Shown: positions 8,523 to 16,941 of the stretch, piece by piece
Layout: every line of letters begins with the position of its first letter
Numbering within the stretch: the stretch's first letter is position 1
Source of the DNA: Alkalicoccobacillus murimartini
Lineage (GTDB): Bacteria; Bacillota; Bacilli; Bacillales; Bacillaceae_D
DNA length: 64,000 nucleotides
NCBI RefSeq assembly: GCF_030813245.1
Contig: NZ_JAUSUA010000002.1
Span: forward strand, 682,001-746,000
Direction of reading: 5' to 3'
Program-made: the position numbers and the translations under genes
Notes under the pieces: generated by a model
What the model was told of the DNA's origin: nothing
The model's database searches: none
Seen by the model: the letters and a program-made list of their open reading frames with translations, nothing else

Positions 8523-9344
8523 TTATACATGTTTAGTATATCGTTCTTTCATCTGTTGGAGAACTTCATCTCCTGGACGGTCCCAAATCTCTTGATTAAT
8601 AATTTCTACTTCGATTGGACCATGATAGCCTGCCGCTTCTACTTGAGTACGCATGCCATTCAGGTCAATCACTCCATCACCCATCATGGCACGTCCTTTA
8701 AACATATCAAGCATCGGTACTTTCCAATCAGATACATGGAAACCAAGAATGCTACCTTTAGCCGCCTCAATTTCCTGTGCTAGTTGTGGATCCCACCATA
8801 CGTGGAATACATCAACAACAACCCCTACTTGTTTGGAATTATAGTACTGTACTAAAGAATTGGCTTGCCCTAATGTATTAATAACAGAACGGTCTGCGGC
8901 ATACATTGGATGCAATGGCTCAATCCCAAGCTTCACACCATGCTGTTCAGCGTAAGGAATAATAGCCTCAATTCCCTCCTGAACATGTTTACGCGCTTGA
9001 ACTAAATCTTTATCAGGAGAAGGACCGCAAACAAGCACTAACGTGTCTGTATTGATCTCAGCCGCTTCTTCAATGGCGCGCTTATTGTCTTCAATTCTTT
9101 TGTCTCGCTCTTCTTGAGTAGCTGCAGGAAACATTCCCCCGCGACAAAGACTGGAGACCTTGATCCCGCTTTGCTTTAAGTGGGCTGCCGTTTCTTTCAC
9201 TCCATACTCAGCTAGCTTGTGACGCCAGATTGAGATCCAAGGTACTTCATTACGTTCACAGCCATCTATTGCTTCAGATAAAGACCAGTTTTCCGTTGTA
9301 ATTTGATTTAGACTTAGCTTGCTTAATTCTGCTTGGCCACTCAT
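8523..9344 (-). CDS. Sugar phosphate isomerase/epimerase family TIM-barrel protein
   Basis: Xylose-isomerase-like (AP endonuclease 2 family) TIM barrel, 273 aa, usual length. Likely metal ligands are Glu in LGIEPLHP near residue 142, Asp/His in VVVDVFHVWW near 178, and Glu in PIEVEIINQE near 248. Relatives are isomerases, 3-keto-sugar epimerases or 2-keto-myo-inositol dehydratases. The start ATG overlaps the DUF993 gene by 4 nt and has a strong AGGAGGTG site. Next to three Gfo/Idh/MocA dehydrogenases it would act on a keto-sugar made by one of them (inference, by analogy with YcjS/YcjR-type pairs). Confidence 0.87.
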   Translation of the reverse strand: MSGQAELSKLSLNQITTENWSLSEAIDGCERNEVPWISIWRHKLAEYGVKETAAHLKQSGIKVSSLCRGGMFPAATQEERDKRIEDNKRAIEEAAEINTDTLVLVCGPSPDKDLVQARKHVQEGIEAIIPYAEQHGVKLGIEPLHPMYAADRSVINTLGQANSLVQYYNSKQVGVVVDVFHVWWDPQLAQEIEAAKGSILGFHVSDWKVPMLDMFKGRAMMGDGVIDLNGMRTQVEAAGYHGPIEVEIINQEIWDRPGDEVLQQMKERYTKHV

Positions 9345-10519
9345 GTGAGCACCTCCTGTTCAATTCCAGCAAGTTGCAATACACGGTTCATACGAGTCAC
9401 AGCAAGCTCAGGATCTTCAATTAAATTAGCCTCGTCCATTAGCTTAAATAGCTTTGTAAGATGCTGAATAGAACGAGTTCCCTCTGCTCCACCAATCATT
9501 TTAAAATGAGACTGATGACCATTTAAATAGGCCATAAATACAATACCCGTTTTATACGCATAGGTAGGTGTCTCAAAAATATGACGGCTTAATGCAATGG
9601 TCGGTTCTAGAACACGGTTATAGGTCTCAAGATCATTACGATCAAGAGCTTTTAGCGCATGTGATGCAGCAGGTGCAATGGCATCAAAAATCCCTAAAAG
9701 GGCATGACTATATCCTTGCTCATCACCTGCAATTAACTCTGGATAGTTAAAGTCGTCCCCTGTATACATACGTACAGATTCCGGAAGTAGTCGACGCATT
9801 TTGATCTCTTTGTCTTTATCGAGCAACGAGATCTTAATTCCGTCCACTTTTGCTTCGTTTTGATGAATCATTTCTAAACAAACGTCCATGGCCCGATCAT
9901 AATCCGCTTCACCCCAATATCCTTGAAGTGCCGGATCAAACATTGGTCCAAGCCAATGAAGAATAACTGGTTTAGTCGTTTGGCCTAAAATCTGCCCGTA
10001 GACATGACCATAGTCCTCAGGACGTTTAGCTGTACGTGCCAATGCACGACTAGCCATCAAAATGATTCCACTATCTTGACTTTCAACAAATTCACATTGT
10101 TCGCTATACGCGCGAATAATATCATCTAATGAATGCTCTACACTTAAATCTAAGTGGTCAGTCCCTGCACCTGAGGCAATTAATCCGCCTACACGTTTAG
10201 CTTCGATTGACGATTGTTTGATTAGTTCCTGAGCGCTTTCCCAAGACAATCCCATACCGCGCTGTGCCGTATCCATGGCTTCAGCCACACCAAATCCTAG
10301 TGAATATAAATGTCTACGGTAATGCAGTGTTCTCTCCCAATCAATCTCCCCACCAAGTACAGGGTGGCTGGATGAAAGAGGGTCAACAACCACATGTGCT
10401 GCAGAATAAGCCGTACGGGAGGAAAAGCCCCCCGTACCACTAAATGCAGCTGGTGATCCCTTTAATGTATAGGTCTCAAGTGTACGATCTTCGGTTGGAA
10501 GTTTAATAGAATATCCCAT
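9341..10519 (-). CDS. DUF993 family protein (dihydrodipicolinate synthase-like)
   Basis: Matches the DUF993 family by N-terminal blocks (AAFSGTGGFSSRTAYSAAHV, DPLSSSHPVLGGEIDWE) and overall length (392 aa). The fold is expected to be a DapA-like (beta/alpha)8 barrel. A lysine in DGIKISLLD at about residue 229 sits where Schiff-base aldolases of the DapA/KDPG type carry theirs, so an aldolase or dehydratase role is plausible but unproven. Two ATGs are adjacent (10522 and 10519); the second is better spaced from AGGAGG and was chosen. Second gene of the operon, 10 nt after the first dehydrogenase. Confidence 0.85.
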   Translation of the reverse strand: MGYSIKLPTEDRTLETYTLKGSPAAFSGTGGFSSRTAYSAAHVVVDPLSSSHPVLGGEIDWERTLHYRRHLYSLGFGVAEAMDTAQRGMGLSWESAQELIKQSSIEAKRVGGLIASGAGTDHLDLSVEHSLDDIIRAYSEQCEFVESQDSGIILMASRALARTAKRPEDYGHVYGQILGQTTKPVILHWLGPMFDPALQGYWGEADYDRAMDVCLEMIHQNEAKVDGIKISLLDKDKEIKMRRLLPESVRMYTGDDFNYPELIAGDEQGYSHALLGIFDAIAPAASHALKALDRNDLETYNRVLEPTIALSRHIFETPTYAYKTGIVFMAYLNGHQSHFKMIGGAEGTRSIQHLTKLFKLMDEANLIEDPELAVTRMNRVLQLAGIEQEVLT

Positions 10520-10529
10520 CATATGCCTC

Positions 10530-11681
10530 CTATAGCTTCAAATCTGGTACGTCTACCCACTTACGACCATGCCATGCTTCCAATCCAAGGTCTGAAAGCT
10601 GAGTACCTTTTGCTCCTTCAAGTAGATCCCAAGGGAATGCATCACCTTGATGAATATGCTTAAGGAATAGCTCCCATTGAATTTTAAAGCCATTGTCGTA
10701 CGTTTCATTTTCAGGAACCTGCTCCCACTGCTCTTGGAATGCAAACGGGTTAGGAATATCTGGGTTCCACGTTGGACGCGGAGTCTGCACACGGTGCTGC
10801 GTTTTGCAGTCACGTAGTCCAGCCACTGCACTTCCAAGCTTGCCATCCACTTGAATTGTTAATAGATCATCACGATCTACACGTGTGGTCCATGAAGAAT
10901 TGGCCTGAATCACGGCTCCACTCTGCATTTCAAAAATTGCGTATGCCGCATCATCTGCGGTTGCTTTGTACGTCTCTCCATCTTCATCTACACGGCTTGG
11001 AATATGTGTAGCCCCTAAGCAAGTCAGTGACTTGATCTCGCCGAACAAATTGTCAATAACATAACGCCAGTGAGCGAACATATCAACGATAATTCCGCCG
11101 CCATCTTCTTCTCTATAATTCCAGCTCGGACGTTGACCTTCCTGCCAGTCTCCTTCAAATACCCAGTATCCAAAGTCAAGCTTCACAGAAAGAATCTCTC
11201 CAAAGTAGCCACTGTCGATCAGACGCTTCAGCTTTAACAAACCTGGAAGAAATAATTTATCTTGAACAACACCGTTTTTCACTCCTGCTTCTTGAGCTAA
11301 TCTTGCTAGTTCAAGAGAGCCTTCAACGCTTGTTGCTGTTGGTTTTTCACAATAGATATGCTTACCTGCTGCGATGGCTTGCTTAATGCCCTCTGCACGG
11401 CGTACGGTTGTTTGGGAATCAAAATAGATTACATTATGGTCATCAGCAAGGGCTGCTTCAAGATCTGTTCCAATACGATCAATTCCATGAGTATCCGCAA
11501 GCGCCTGTAGCTTTGCTTCATTACGCCCTACTAGGATTGGATCTGGGTATAGCACGTCACCATTTGCTAGCTTGACGCCTCCCTCAGAACGAATTGCTAC
11601 GATTGAACGAATTAAGTGTTGATTCGTCCCCATTCTTCCTGTTACACCATTCATGATAATACCAATTTTATGCGTTGCCAT
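10530..11681 (-). CDS. Gfo/Idh/MocA family oxidoreductase (first gene of operon)
   Basis: First and longest of the three paralogues (383 aa). Rossmann start IGIIMNGVTGRMGTN, catalytic motif CEKPTATS near residue 113, and the conserved block GGGIIVDMFAHWRYVIDNLFG near 208 with the usual His. It heads the operon followed by DUF993, the TIM-barrel protein and two further dehydrogenases. Its promoter region (11717-11781) has the same architecture as that of dctP. The natural reading is a dehydrogenase for the sugar or sugar acid brought in by the TRAP transporter, but no family match fixes the substrate. Confidence 0.88.
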   Translation of the reverse strand: MATHKIGIIMNGVTGRMGTNQHLIRSIVAIRSEGGVKLANGDVLYPDPILVGRNEAKLQALADTHGIDRIGTDLEAALADDHNVIYFDSQTTVRRAEGIKQAIAAGKHIYCEKPTATSVEGSLELARLAQEAGVKNGVVQDKLFLPGLLKLKRLIDSGYFGEILSVKLDFGYWVFEGDWQEGQRPSWNYREEDGGGIIVDMFAHWRYVIDNLFGEIKSLTCLGATHIPSRVDEDGETYKATADDAAYAIFEMQSGAVIQANSSWTTRVDRDDLLTIQVDGKLGSAVAGLRDCKTQHRVQTPRPTWNPDIPNPFAFQEQWEQVPENETYDNGFKIQWELFLKHIHQGDAFPWDLLEGAKGTQLSDLGLEAWHGRKWVDVPDLKL

Positions 11682-11716
11682 TTTTTTGTTCCCCTCTCTA
11701 CTTTTAATCTATCTCT

Positions 11717-11722
11717 ATCATA
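11717..11722 (-). promoter_or_regulatory. Candidate -10 element of the five-gene enzyme operon
   Basis: TATGAT on the minus strand, about 36 nt before the start codon, with no recognisable -35. The spacing to the upstream cre-like site and to the 18-bp motif mirrors the dctP promoter. Confidence 0.4.
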
Positions 11723-11723
11723 A

Positions 11724-11737
11724 TTAAAGCGCATACA
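11724..11737 (+). promoter_or_regulatory. cre-like site upstream of the enzyme operon
   Basis: TTAAAGCGCATACA matches TGWAANCGNTNWCA at 12 of 14 positions (mismatches at positions 2 and 10). It sits immediately upstream of the candidate -10 and would give glucose repression through CcpA. Confidence 0.4.
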
Positions 11738-11763
11738 TAATTCTTACTACATCAGGCAAGAAA

Positions 11764-11781
11764 TTCTCATTTTCGGAAATA
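11764..11781 (-). promoter_or_regulatory. 18-bp motif shared with the dctP promoter
   Basis: TATTTCCGAAAATGAGAA on the minus strand, identical at 17 of 18 positions to 6236-6253 and at the same distance from the candidate -10 (42 versus 41 nt). Likely binding site of a shared activator. Confidence 0.5.
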
Positions 11782-11882
11782 GAATCAATGACTTCCTTCT
11801 CAAGACTCAAAAATTTACTGGGTATTTTTCGATTCTGCCGCATATACTGCCTAAGATTACAAACGGAGAAAGGATGATATAT

Positions 11883-12095
11883 ATGAATGATCAGCTTGAA
11901 TGGACCCTCAACGACCCTTACTTATACGGCTCTGCCTCAGAGTATCTAAATCAGATAGTTGAAGTACAAACAACGCGCGGAGCAGTTAGAGGAAAGTTAC
12001 TAGATGCTCAACCCGATCATCTCGTTATTGAAATGGGCGGCACACCCTTTTTCGTTCGGACGCAGCAAATCATTTGGTTCTTTCCAGCAAAATAA
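11883..12095 (+). CDS. YuzF-like DUF2642 protein
   Basis: Small protein (70 aa) of the Bacillus YuzF/DUF2642 kind. It has an acidic lead-in (NDPYLYGSASEYLN) and a compact beta-rich core with VEVQTTRGAVRGKLLDAQPD and ending in IIWFFPAK. An SM-like or SH3-like small barrel fold is usual for such repeats of VxVxTxxGxVxGxL. I chose ATG 11883 over ATG 11874 because GGAGAAAGG is too close to the earlier one. The function of the family is not known. It is transcribed towards manganese catalase, 62 nt upstream of it, and could be co-transcribed. Confidence 0.7.
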   Translation: MNDQLEWTLNDPYLYGSASEYLNQIVEVQTTRGAVRGKLLDAQPDHLVIEMGGTPFFVRTQQIIWFFPAK

Positions 12096-12157
12096 AAAAA
12101 CATCCTCCCTTGTGCATGTAACGAAACTTACTTAATAAGGAACGGAGGAACTTTTGT

Positions 12158-13048
12158 ATGATTAAACGAATCAATAAATTACAAATTGAATTACCCCGCC
12201 CTGAACACGGAGACGCAAATGCAGCTGCGGCTGTTCAAGAGTTATTAGGGGGCAAGTTTGGGGAGATGTCTACATTAAACAATTACATGTTCCAATCGTT
12301 TAACTTCCGAGGAAAATCAAAATACAAACCCTTCTATGATTTGATTGCTAGTATTACAGCCGAAGAGTTTGGACACGTTGAATTAGTGGCCAATGCCATA
12401 AACCTCGTCTCCTATGGAACTACGTTTCCTGGAGACCCCGATACAGCTCCGCTTCAAAATGGAAAAGATGAACGATATTCAACCCATTTTACAACGACAG
12501 CGCAGACAGCTTTCCCGGGTGATAGCATGGGGAGGCCGTGGAACGGTACCTTTGTGAACAATAGCGGGGCATTAGTGGAAGACTTACTACACAATTACAC
12601 ATTAGAAATCGGTGCACGTAATCATAAAATGCGCGTATATCAAATGTCCACGAATCCTACAGTACGTGAGCTTTGTGGATACTTATTAGTTCGAGGAGGC
12701 ACACACATCATTGCATACGCCAAAGCCATCCAAGTGGCTACTGGTGTCGACATCGGAAAGATGCTTCCCGTCCCCTATCCTGACAATACCAAGTTTGCTG
12801 AGGCAAACAAGTTTATTGATCAAGGTCTCTACAATGTCCTCTATACTTGGGGAGAACCTGAATATCGAGACATTAATCAAATTTGGAAAGGCCAAAATCC
12901 AGAGACGAATGAGCCACTTCGTGTAATTGATGGCGTCCCTGCAGGAGCACCCATACCTGATCTAGAGGAGACACCTCAGCTTTTTGCACCGGGCATTGAT
13001 CCAGAACAATATGAACAAATACAAAAAAGGCTGAAAGAGAACCTTTAA
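12158..13048 (+). CDS. Manganese catalase
   Basis: Non-haem dimanganese catalase (296 aa) that disproportionates hydrogen peroxide in the cytosol or spore. The four-helix-bundle metal ligands can be seen: Glu36 in KFGEMST, Glu70 and His73 in AEEFGHVE, a later Glu in NYTLEIGARNH and His in RGGTHIIAYAK. The C-terminal part (PDLEETPQLFAPGIDPE) matches the acidic tail of Bacillus members such as YdbD. The start is preceded by a strong GGAACGGAGG site. Role: peroxide defence; its neighbours do not add more. Confidence 0.93.
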   Translation: MIKRINKLQIELPRPEHGDANAAAAVQELLGGKFGEMSTLNNYMFQSFNFRGKSKYKPFYDLIASITAEEFGHVELVANAINLVSYGTTFPGDPDTAPLQNGKDERYSTHFTTTAQTAFPGDSMGRPWNGTFVNNSGALVEDLLHNYTLEIGARNHKMRVYQMSTNPTVRELCGYLLVRGGTHIIAYAKAIQVATGVDIGKMLPVPYPDNTKFAEANKFIDQGLYNVLYTWGEPEYRDINQIWKGQNPETNEPLRVIDGVPAGAPIPDLEETPQLFAPGIDPEQYEQIQKRLKENL

Positions 13049-13067
13049 TCAAATAACATACTAAATC

Positions 13068-13093
13068 GGCCAGGAACTTTTTCTGGTCTTTTT
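13068..13093 (+). terminator. Terminator after manganese catalase
   Basis: GGCCAG/CTGGTC stem (one G-T pair) around a 9-nt loop, followed by TTTTT, 20 nt after the stop codon. Confidence 0.6.
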
Positions 13094-13237
13094 GCATGTT
13101 TCAAACCCTAAAAAACCTCGTAAGCGTAGTCATTCTTAGTAAATTTTAGTTTTTAGGTAAAATGCCTAGACATCCCTCCTATAATGTTTTATTATAACCG
13201 CTTGTGCTAGTTAAAACGTACGGCAAGGGGTGATGAA

Positions 13238-14413
13238 ATGAATCGTTTACAGGCTTCAAGAACAACCGTATTAATTGTGTTTATGCTTTCCACTTTTGCT
13301 ATTGGAATGACTGAATATGTTGTAACAGGGTTGCTTACTCAATTCTCAATGGATCTCGATGTACCAATTTCCACAACAGGGCTGTTGCTCAGTGTATATG
13401 CATTAGGGGTCGCCGTATTTGGGCCGATCCTCCGGATGATTACAATCAAATTCCCAGCTAAAAAGCTGCTGATTATTTTTATGGGTATATTTGTAGCAAG
13501 TAACATTATTGCAGCAACAGCGCCAAACTTTGAGATGTTGCTCGTATCAAGATTACTGTCTGCCACCATGCATGCTCCATTTTTCGGTTTGAGTATGGCT
13601 GTAGCGGTTAACATTTCCACTCCTGAGAAACGGACTGCAGCCATTGCTGCTGTGCAGGGTGGTTTAACGATTGCCATTATGCTTGGGGTTCCTTTTGGCT
13701 CTTATCTTGGTGGAATCTTTGATTGGAGATATGTCTTCTGGTTCATCGCTTTAATTGGAGTCATTGCTTTTATTGGGATTATCTTAACAACACCAAACCA
13801 CAAACCAATTGACACACCTAATCTAAAAAAAGAATTAGGTATGTTTAAAAATAAAAGTGTATTACTTGTTATTGCGATTATTGTTTTTGGATTCTCCGGT
13901 GTGTTTACAGCTTATACCTTCAAAGAACCAATGCTTAGAGAATTCGCAGGTTTTGAAGTGACTGGAATCACCGCCGCATTATTCTGCTTTGGACTTGGGG
14001 CAGTGATTGGAAACTTCGCATCTGGGCGAGTCATTCCGAAACTACTGACAGAACGACTTATGGGGGCACTTGTAGTACTTGCCGTCATCCTGGTATCGTT
14101 CACATACCTATTGCAGTTTCCTATAACAGCCTTTGTCGCTTGTTTCCTATTTGGAGTTGGGACATTCGGTACCACACCACTCTTAAATTCGAAAATTATT
14201 ATCGCTGCCAGAGAAGCACCTTCCTTATCGGGAACCGTTGCAGCCTCTGTTTTTAATCTGGCAAATGCGATTGGCGCTTTTCTCGGTACGATGATTTTAG
14301 ATATCAGTGCAAGTTATGTCATTGTAACGTTTGTAGCTGCTGGGTTAATTACCCTCGGAATTGTGCTTACCTTTATCACTCATAAAGTTGAGGACAAGTC
14401 TTTGTATGAATAA
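13238..14413 (+). CDS. MFS transporter (AraJ/YdhP-like drug or sugar efflux family)
   Basis: Twelve-helix major facilitator (391 aa) of the DHA1 efflux type. It starts with a short cytoplasmic tail, then helix 1 (VLIVFMLSTFAIGMTEYVVTG), whose GMTEYV stretch is typical of the AraJ/YdhP/NepI group. Motif A is present in the loop after helix 2 (GPILRMITIKFPAKK). The start has an AAGGGG site 7-8 nt upstream. Substrate unknown; relatives export sugars, purines or drugs. It is convergent with an AraC regulator and has its own terminator. Confidence 0.88.
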   Translation: MNRLQASRTTVLIVFMLSTFAIGMTEYVVTGLLTQFSMDLDVPISTTGLLLSVYALGVAVFGPILRMITIKFPAKKLLIIFMGIFVASNIIAATAPNFEMLLVSRLLSATMHAPFFGLSMAVAVNISTPEKRTAAIAAVQGGLTIAIMLGVPFGSYLGGIFDWRYVFWFIALIGVIAFIGIILTTPNHKPIDTPNLKKELGMFKNKSVLLVIAIIVFGFSGVFTAYTFKEPMLREFAGFEVTGITAALFCFGLGAVIGNFASGRVIPKLLTERLMGALVVLAVILVSFTYLLQFPITAFVACFLFGVGTFGTTPLLNSKIIIAAREAPSLSGTVAASVFNLANAIGAFLGTMILDISASYVIVTFVAAGLITLGIVLTFITHKVEDKSLYE

Positions 14414-14417
14414 AATG

Positions 14418-14454
14418 AAGCCACCTTCCAATGTGGGAGGTGGCTTTTATTTTT
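14418..14454. terminator. Bidirectional terminator between the MFS gene and the AraC gene
   Basis: AAGCCACCT/AGGTGGCTT stem (14418-14446) followed by a T-rich run on the plus strand; A-rich flank on the other side allows use by the minus-strand gene. Confidence 0.8.
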
Positions 14455-14472
14455 CGTTATGAAGATTTCATT

Positions 14473-15273
14473 TTACTCCCTACCCACATATGTTGTCCGA
14501 TACCGATTTGGCGGTACACCTATTTGTTTTTTAAAAACACGGTAGAAGGTGGATAGAGATTCAAAGCCAACTTCAAAGCAAATCGTCACAATATCGAGGT
14601 CTGTCTCTGTCAGCATTTTTTTGACCCTGGTTAAGCGCACTTCTGTTAGGTAGCGCATTGGGGTTTGTTCATAAACCTCTGTAAACATTTGGTTCATATA
14701 TCGTGAGCTTATTCCCATTTTACTGGCCATTTCTTCAATACTAGCAATCTGATAGAAATTCGAGTCAATATACTCTTTTAACCAGCTGGATCGCAAAGTA
14801 TTTGAGTCCTGTTGCGCCATCGACTGATTAGTTCTCATCAGAATAAATAAAAGCTGACTAAGCAACAGTTTTATTCCTAGCGTATATTCTATATTTTTTT
14901 GGGATTGTTCATATAACATCTTTCTGAGAAGCTGGCGGATCTCGCTGCTTATAAATAAATTAAGGCTCCATACTTTTGATTCCGCAAAAACAGGAGCAAT
15001 GAGCTGATCACGACTTTCTACATCAACGTGTAAATGAGAGAACTCCAAAATAAGCACCGTCATTTTGGACGCTGCTAAAATAGAGTGCTCCGTATGTGGA
15101 GGGATAACGATCATACTGTCTGGTGCAAGAGGAAAATCACGTTCATTTATTTTACAACGACCCTGCCCATCTAGGACATAAAGGATTTGGTGTGTATCAT
15201 GTGAATGAGGCTGAACATAATCTTTCTCTTTATGTTTGCTTTCATATAAGATGACATCTTGTTGATTTAGCAC
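14473..15273 (-). CDS. AraC family transcriptional regulator (cupin + HTH)
   Basis: Two-domain regulator (266 aa): N-terminal cupin (residues 15-90, VQPHSHDTHQILYVLDGQG) for ligand sensing and C-terminal AraC-type double HTH (about 165-262: EEMASKMGISSRYMNQMF, then ICFEVGFESLSTFYRVFKK). The start is GTG at 15273 with GAGGAG about 12 nt upstream. Its target cannot be fixed: it is convergent with the MFS transporter and lies downstream of the ugp operon, so control of either is possible. A weak cre-like site (15333-15346, 12 of 14) precedes it. Confidence 0.88.
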   Translation of the reverse strand: MLNQQDVILYESKHKEKDYVQPHSHDTHQILYVLDGQGRCKINERDFPLAPDSMIVIPPHTEHSILAASKMTVLILEFSHLHVDVESRDQLIAPVFAESKVWSLNLFISSEIRQLLRKMLYEQSQKNIEYTLGIKLLLSQLLFILMRTNQSMAQQDSNTLRSSWLKEYIDSNFYQIASIEEMASKMGISSRYMNQMFTEVYEQTPMRYLTEVRLTRVKKMLTETDLDIVTICFEVGFESLSTFYRVFKKQIGVPPNRYRTTYVGRE

Positions 15274-15350
15274 GGTAGAAACACTCCTCTGACCTCTTCT
15301 CTTCTTTAATCATATACGAAGAGGTCAGTAAGTGAAAGCGGTATACATTC

Positions 15351-16088
15351 TTAAACAGTTGAAGCCTTTAAGATATGGTCCTTTAAAATACGCGGGTTAT
15401 TTGTAGTGATATAAACGTCTTCAAAAAAGGTTCGTTTACGGTTTATAATCAGCTCATCATCGATCGTCCAAACTCCTACGTGAATGCCTTTATTTTTAAG
15501 CTCTTCAATTAATTCAGGCTCCGCAAAATGGTGCTCAAGCATCAGATAACCCGCTTTTACATGATCCAATTGTTCAAGAATCAAATTAGGTAGCTGCCCG
15601 ATGATTAGACCTCGATTGGCTTGTGGCGCTAGCTTAAAGATTCGCTCCACAGATACATGATCAAAAGATGCAAAGATCACTTGCTCCATCATATTTAATC
15701 GTTCTACTACTTCAACTACTCTTTCCTCCATGCCAGGATAACGAGACCCCACCTGCTTGAGCTCAATGGTCACCTTTTTCCCTGAATCTTTTATGGCTAG
15801 AAGTGCCTGCTCAAGACTTGGGATTCGTTGATCAAAAAAGCTTTCACGATACCAGCTTCCAGCATCTAGCTGCGAGAGCTCCTCATACGTATATTCTTTT
15901 ACTTCCCCTATACCATTTGTCGTTCTCTCTAGCGTATGATCATGAATGACAACAGGAATCCCATCTTTACTTAAATGAACATCCAATTCAATGCCAAAGA
16001 TCCAATCGTGATCTAGTGCTTTATAAAAAGCAGCCATCGTATTCTCAGGAGCAAAGCTCGACCAACCTCGGTGTGCGATACATTTCAT
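15351..16088 (-). CDS. ugpQ: Glycerophosphodiester phosphodiesterase (UgpQ family)
   Basis: Cytoplasmic GDPD (245 aa, no signal peptide) that hydrolyses glycerophosphodiesters to glycerol-3-phosphate and an alcohol. Catalytic signatures: HRGWSSFAPENTMAAF near residue 6 and ELDVHLSKDGIPVVIHDHTL near 37, carrying the conserved His, Glu and Asp. It is the last gene of ugpB-C-A-E-Q, 16 nt downstream of ugpE, so the diesters imported by UgpABCE would be cleaved inside the cell. Confidence 0.93.
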   Translation of the reverse strand: MKCIAHRGWSSFAPENTMAAFYKALDHDWIFGIELDVHLSKDGIPVVIHDHTLERTTNGIGEVKEYTYEELSQLDAGSWYRESFFDQRIPSLEQALLAIKDSGKKVTIELKQVGSRYPGMEERVVEVVERLNMMEQVIFASFDHVSVERIFKLAPQANRGLIIGQLPNLILEQLDHVKAGYLMLEHHFAEPELIEELKNKGIHVGVWTIDDELIINRKRTFFEDVYITTNNPRILKDHILKASTV

Positions 16089-16104
16089 TCATAATCACCC
16101 TTTC

Positions 16105-16923
16105 TTATTTAACTCCAGTATAGGTAAATGCACGAATGATCTGCCTTTGCGCAAGTAAAAACACAAACAGGACAGGAATCACAAGCAGCATATTACCTGC
16201 CATTAATGTGTTCCAGGAGACTCCACCTTCTGTATTACGAAGCTGAGCAATGCCAACCGGAAGAGTACGAGCATCATTATTTGTTGTCATCACAAGTGGC
16301 CAAAAATAGTCGTTCCAGTGTGTAATGAAGCTAAATAAAGCAAATGTAATTAAGGTTGGTTTCGCCAGTGGGACCATGACTCGCCACATGATTTTCCACT
16401 CGCTCGCATCATCTAGTCTTGCTGCTTCAATCAGTTCATGAGGTACTTGCTTAAAGGACTGCCGGAGCAAAAAGATTCCAAAGGCACTAGAGGCAAATGG
16501 TAGAATTAACGCCCACACTTGGTTGAGCAATCCCCAGTTACTCATCTGAATGTATACAGGAAGAAAGATAAGCTGTGCTGGGATCATTAACGTGATCATA
16601 ATGAGCGCAAACAAAACCTTTTGTCCACGGAATTGGTAACGAGCGAATGCATACGCCGCTGGAACAACCGTGACAAACTGCAAAAGTAGAATACCACCCG
16701 TAACAAGTAAACTATTTGTTAGATACTGAAGGAACGGACCTGAATTCCATGCTGCTGCAAAATTCTGCCACTGCAGCACCTCTGGTAGCCATTTTGGCGG
16801 AAATGTCATCGCCTCTCCTAGAGTCTTTAAAGAGGTGGAAACCATCCAAACAAATGGAAAGATAAACAAGAGTGCTAGTAGGAGCAATCCCACTATATTT
16901 AGTGAGCGTTTTAACAAAATCAT
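16105..16923 (-). CDS. ugpE: sn-Glycerol-3-phosphate ABC transporter permease UgpE
   Basis: Six-helix CUT1 permease of the MalG/UgpE type (272 aa). The EAA loop that docks the ATPase reads ELIEAARLDDASEWKIMWRV near residue 170. It pairs with UgpA to form the membrane channel. It starts 18 nt after the ugpA stop. The assignment to glycerol-3-phosphate rests on the operon with a phosphodiesterase and UgpB-type binder. Confidence 0.88.
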   Translation of the reverse strand: MILLKRSLNIVGLLLLALLFIFPFVWMVSTSLKTLGEAMTFPPKWLPEVLQWQNFAAAWNSGPFLQYLTNSLLVTGGILLLQFVTVVPAAYAFARYQFRGQKVLFALIMITLMIPAQLIFLPVYIQMSNWGLLNQVWALILPFASSAFGIFLLRQSFKQVPHELIEAARLDDASEWKIMWRVMVPLAKPTLITFALFSFITHWNDYFWPLVMTTNNDARTLPVGIAQLRNTEGGVSWNTLMAGNMLLVIPVLFVFLLAQRQIIRAFTYTGVK

Positions 16924-16941
16924 CAGGTGAGAGCTCCTTTT

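Noticed and set aside
15333-15346. cre-like site before the AraC gene at 14473-15273
   Set aside because: Two mismatches in conserved positions (12 of 14) and no promoter context; kept only as a note in the gene entry.
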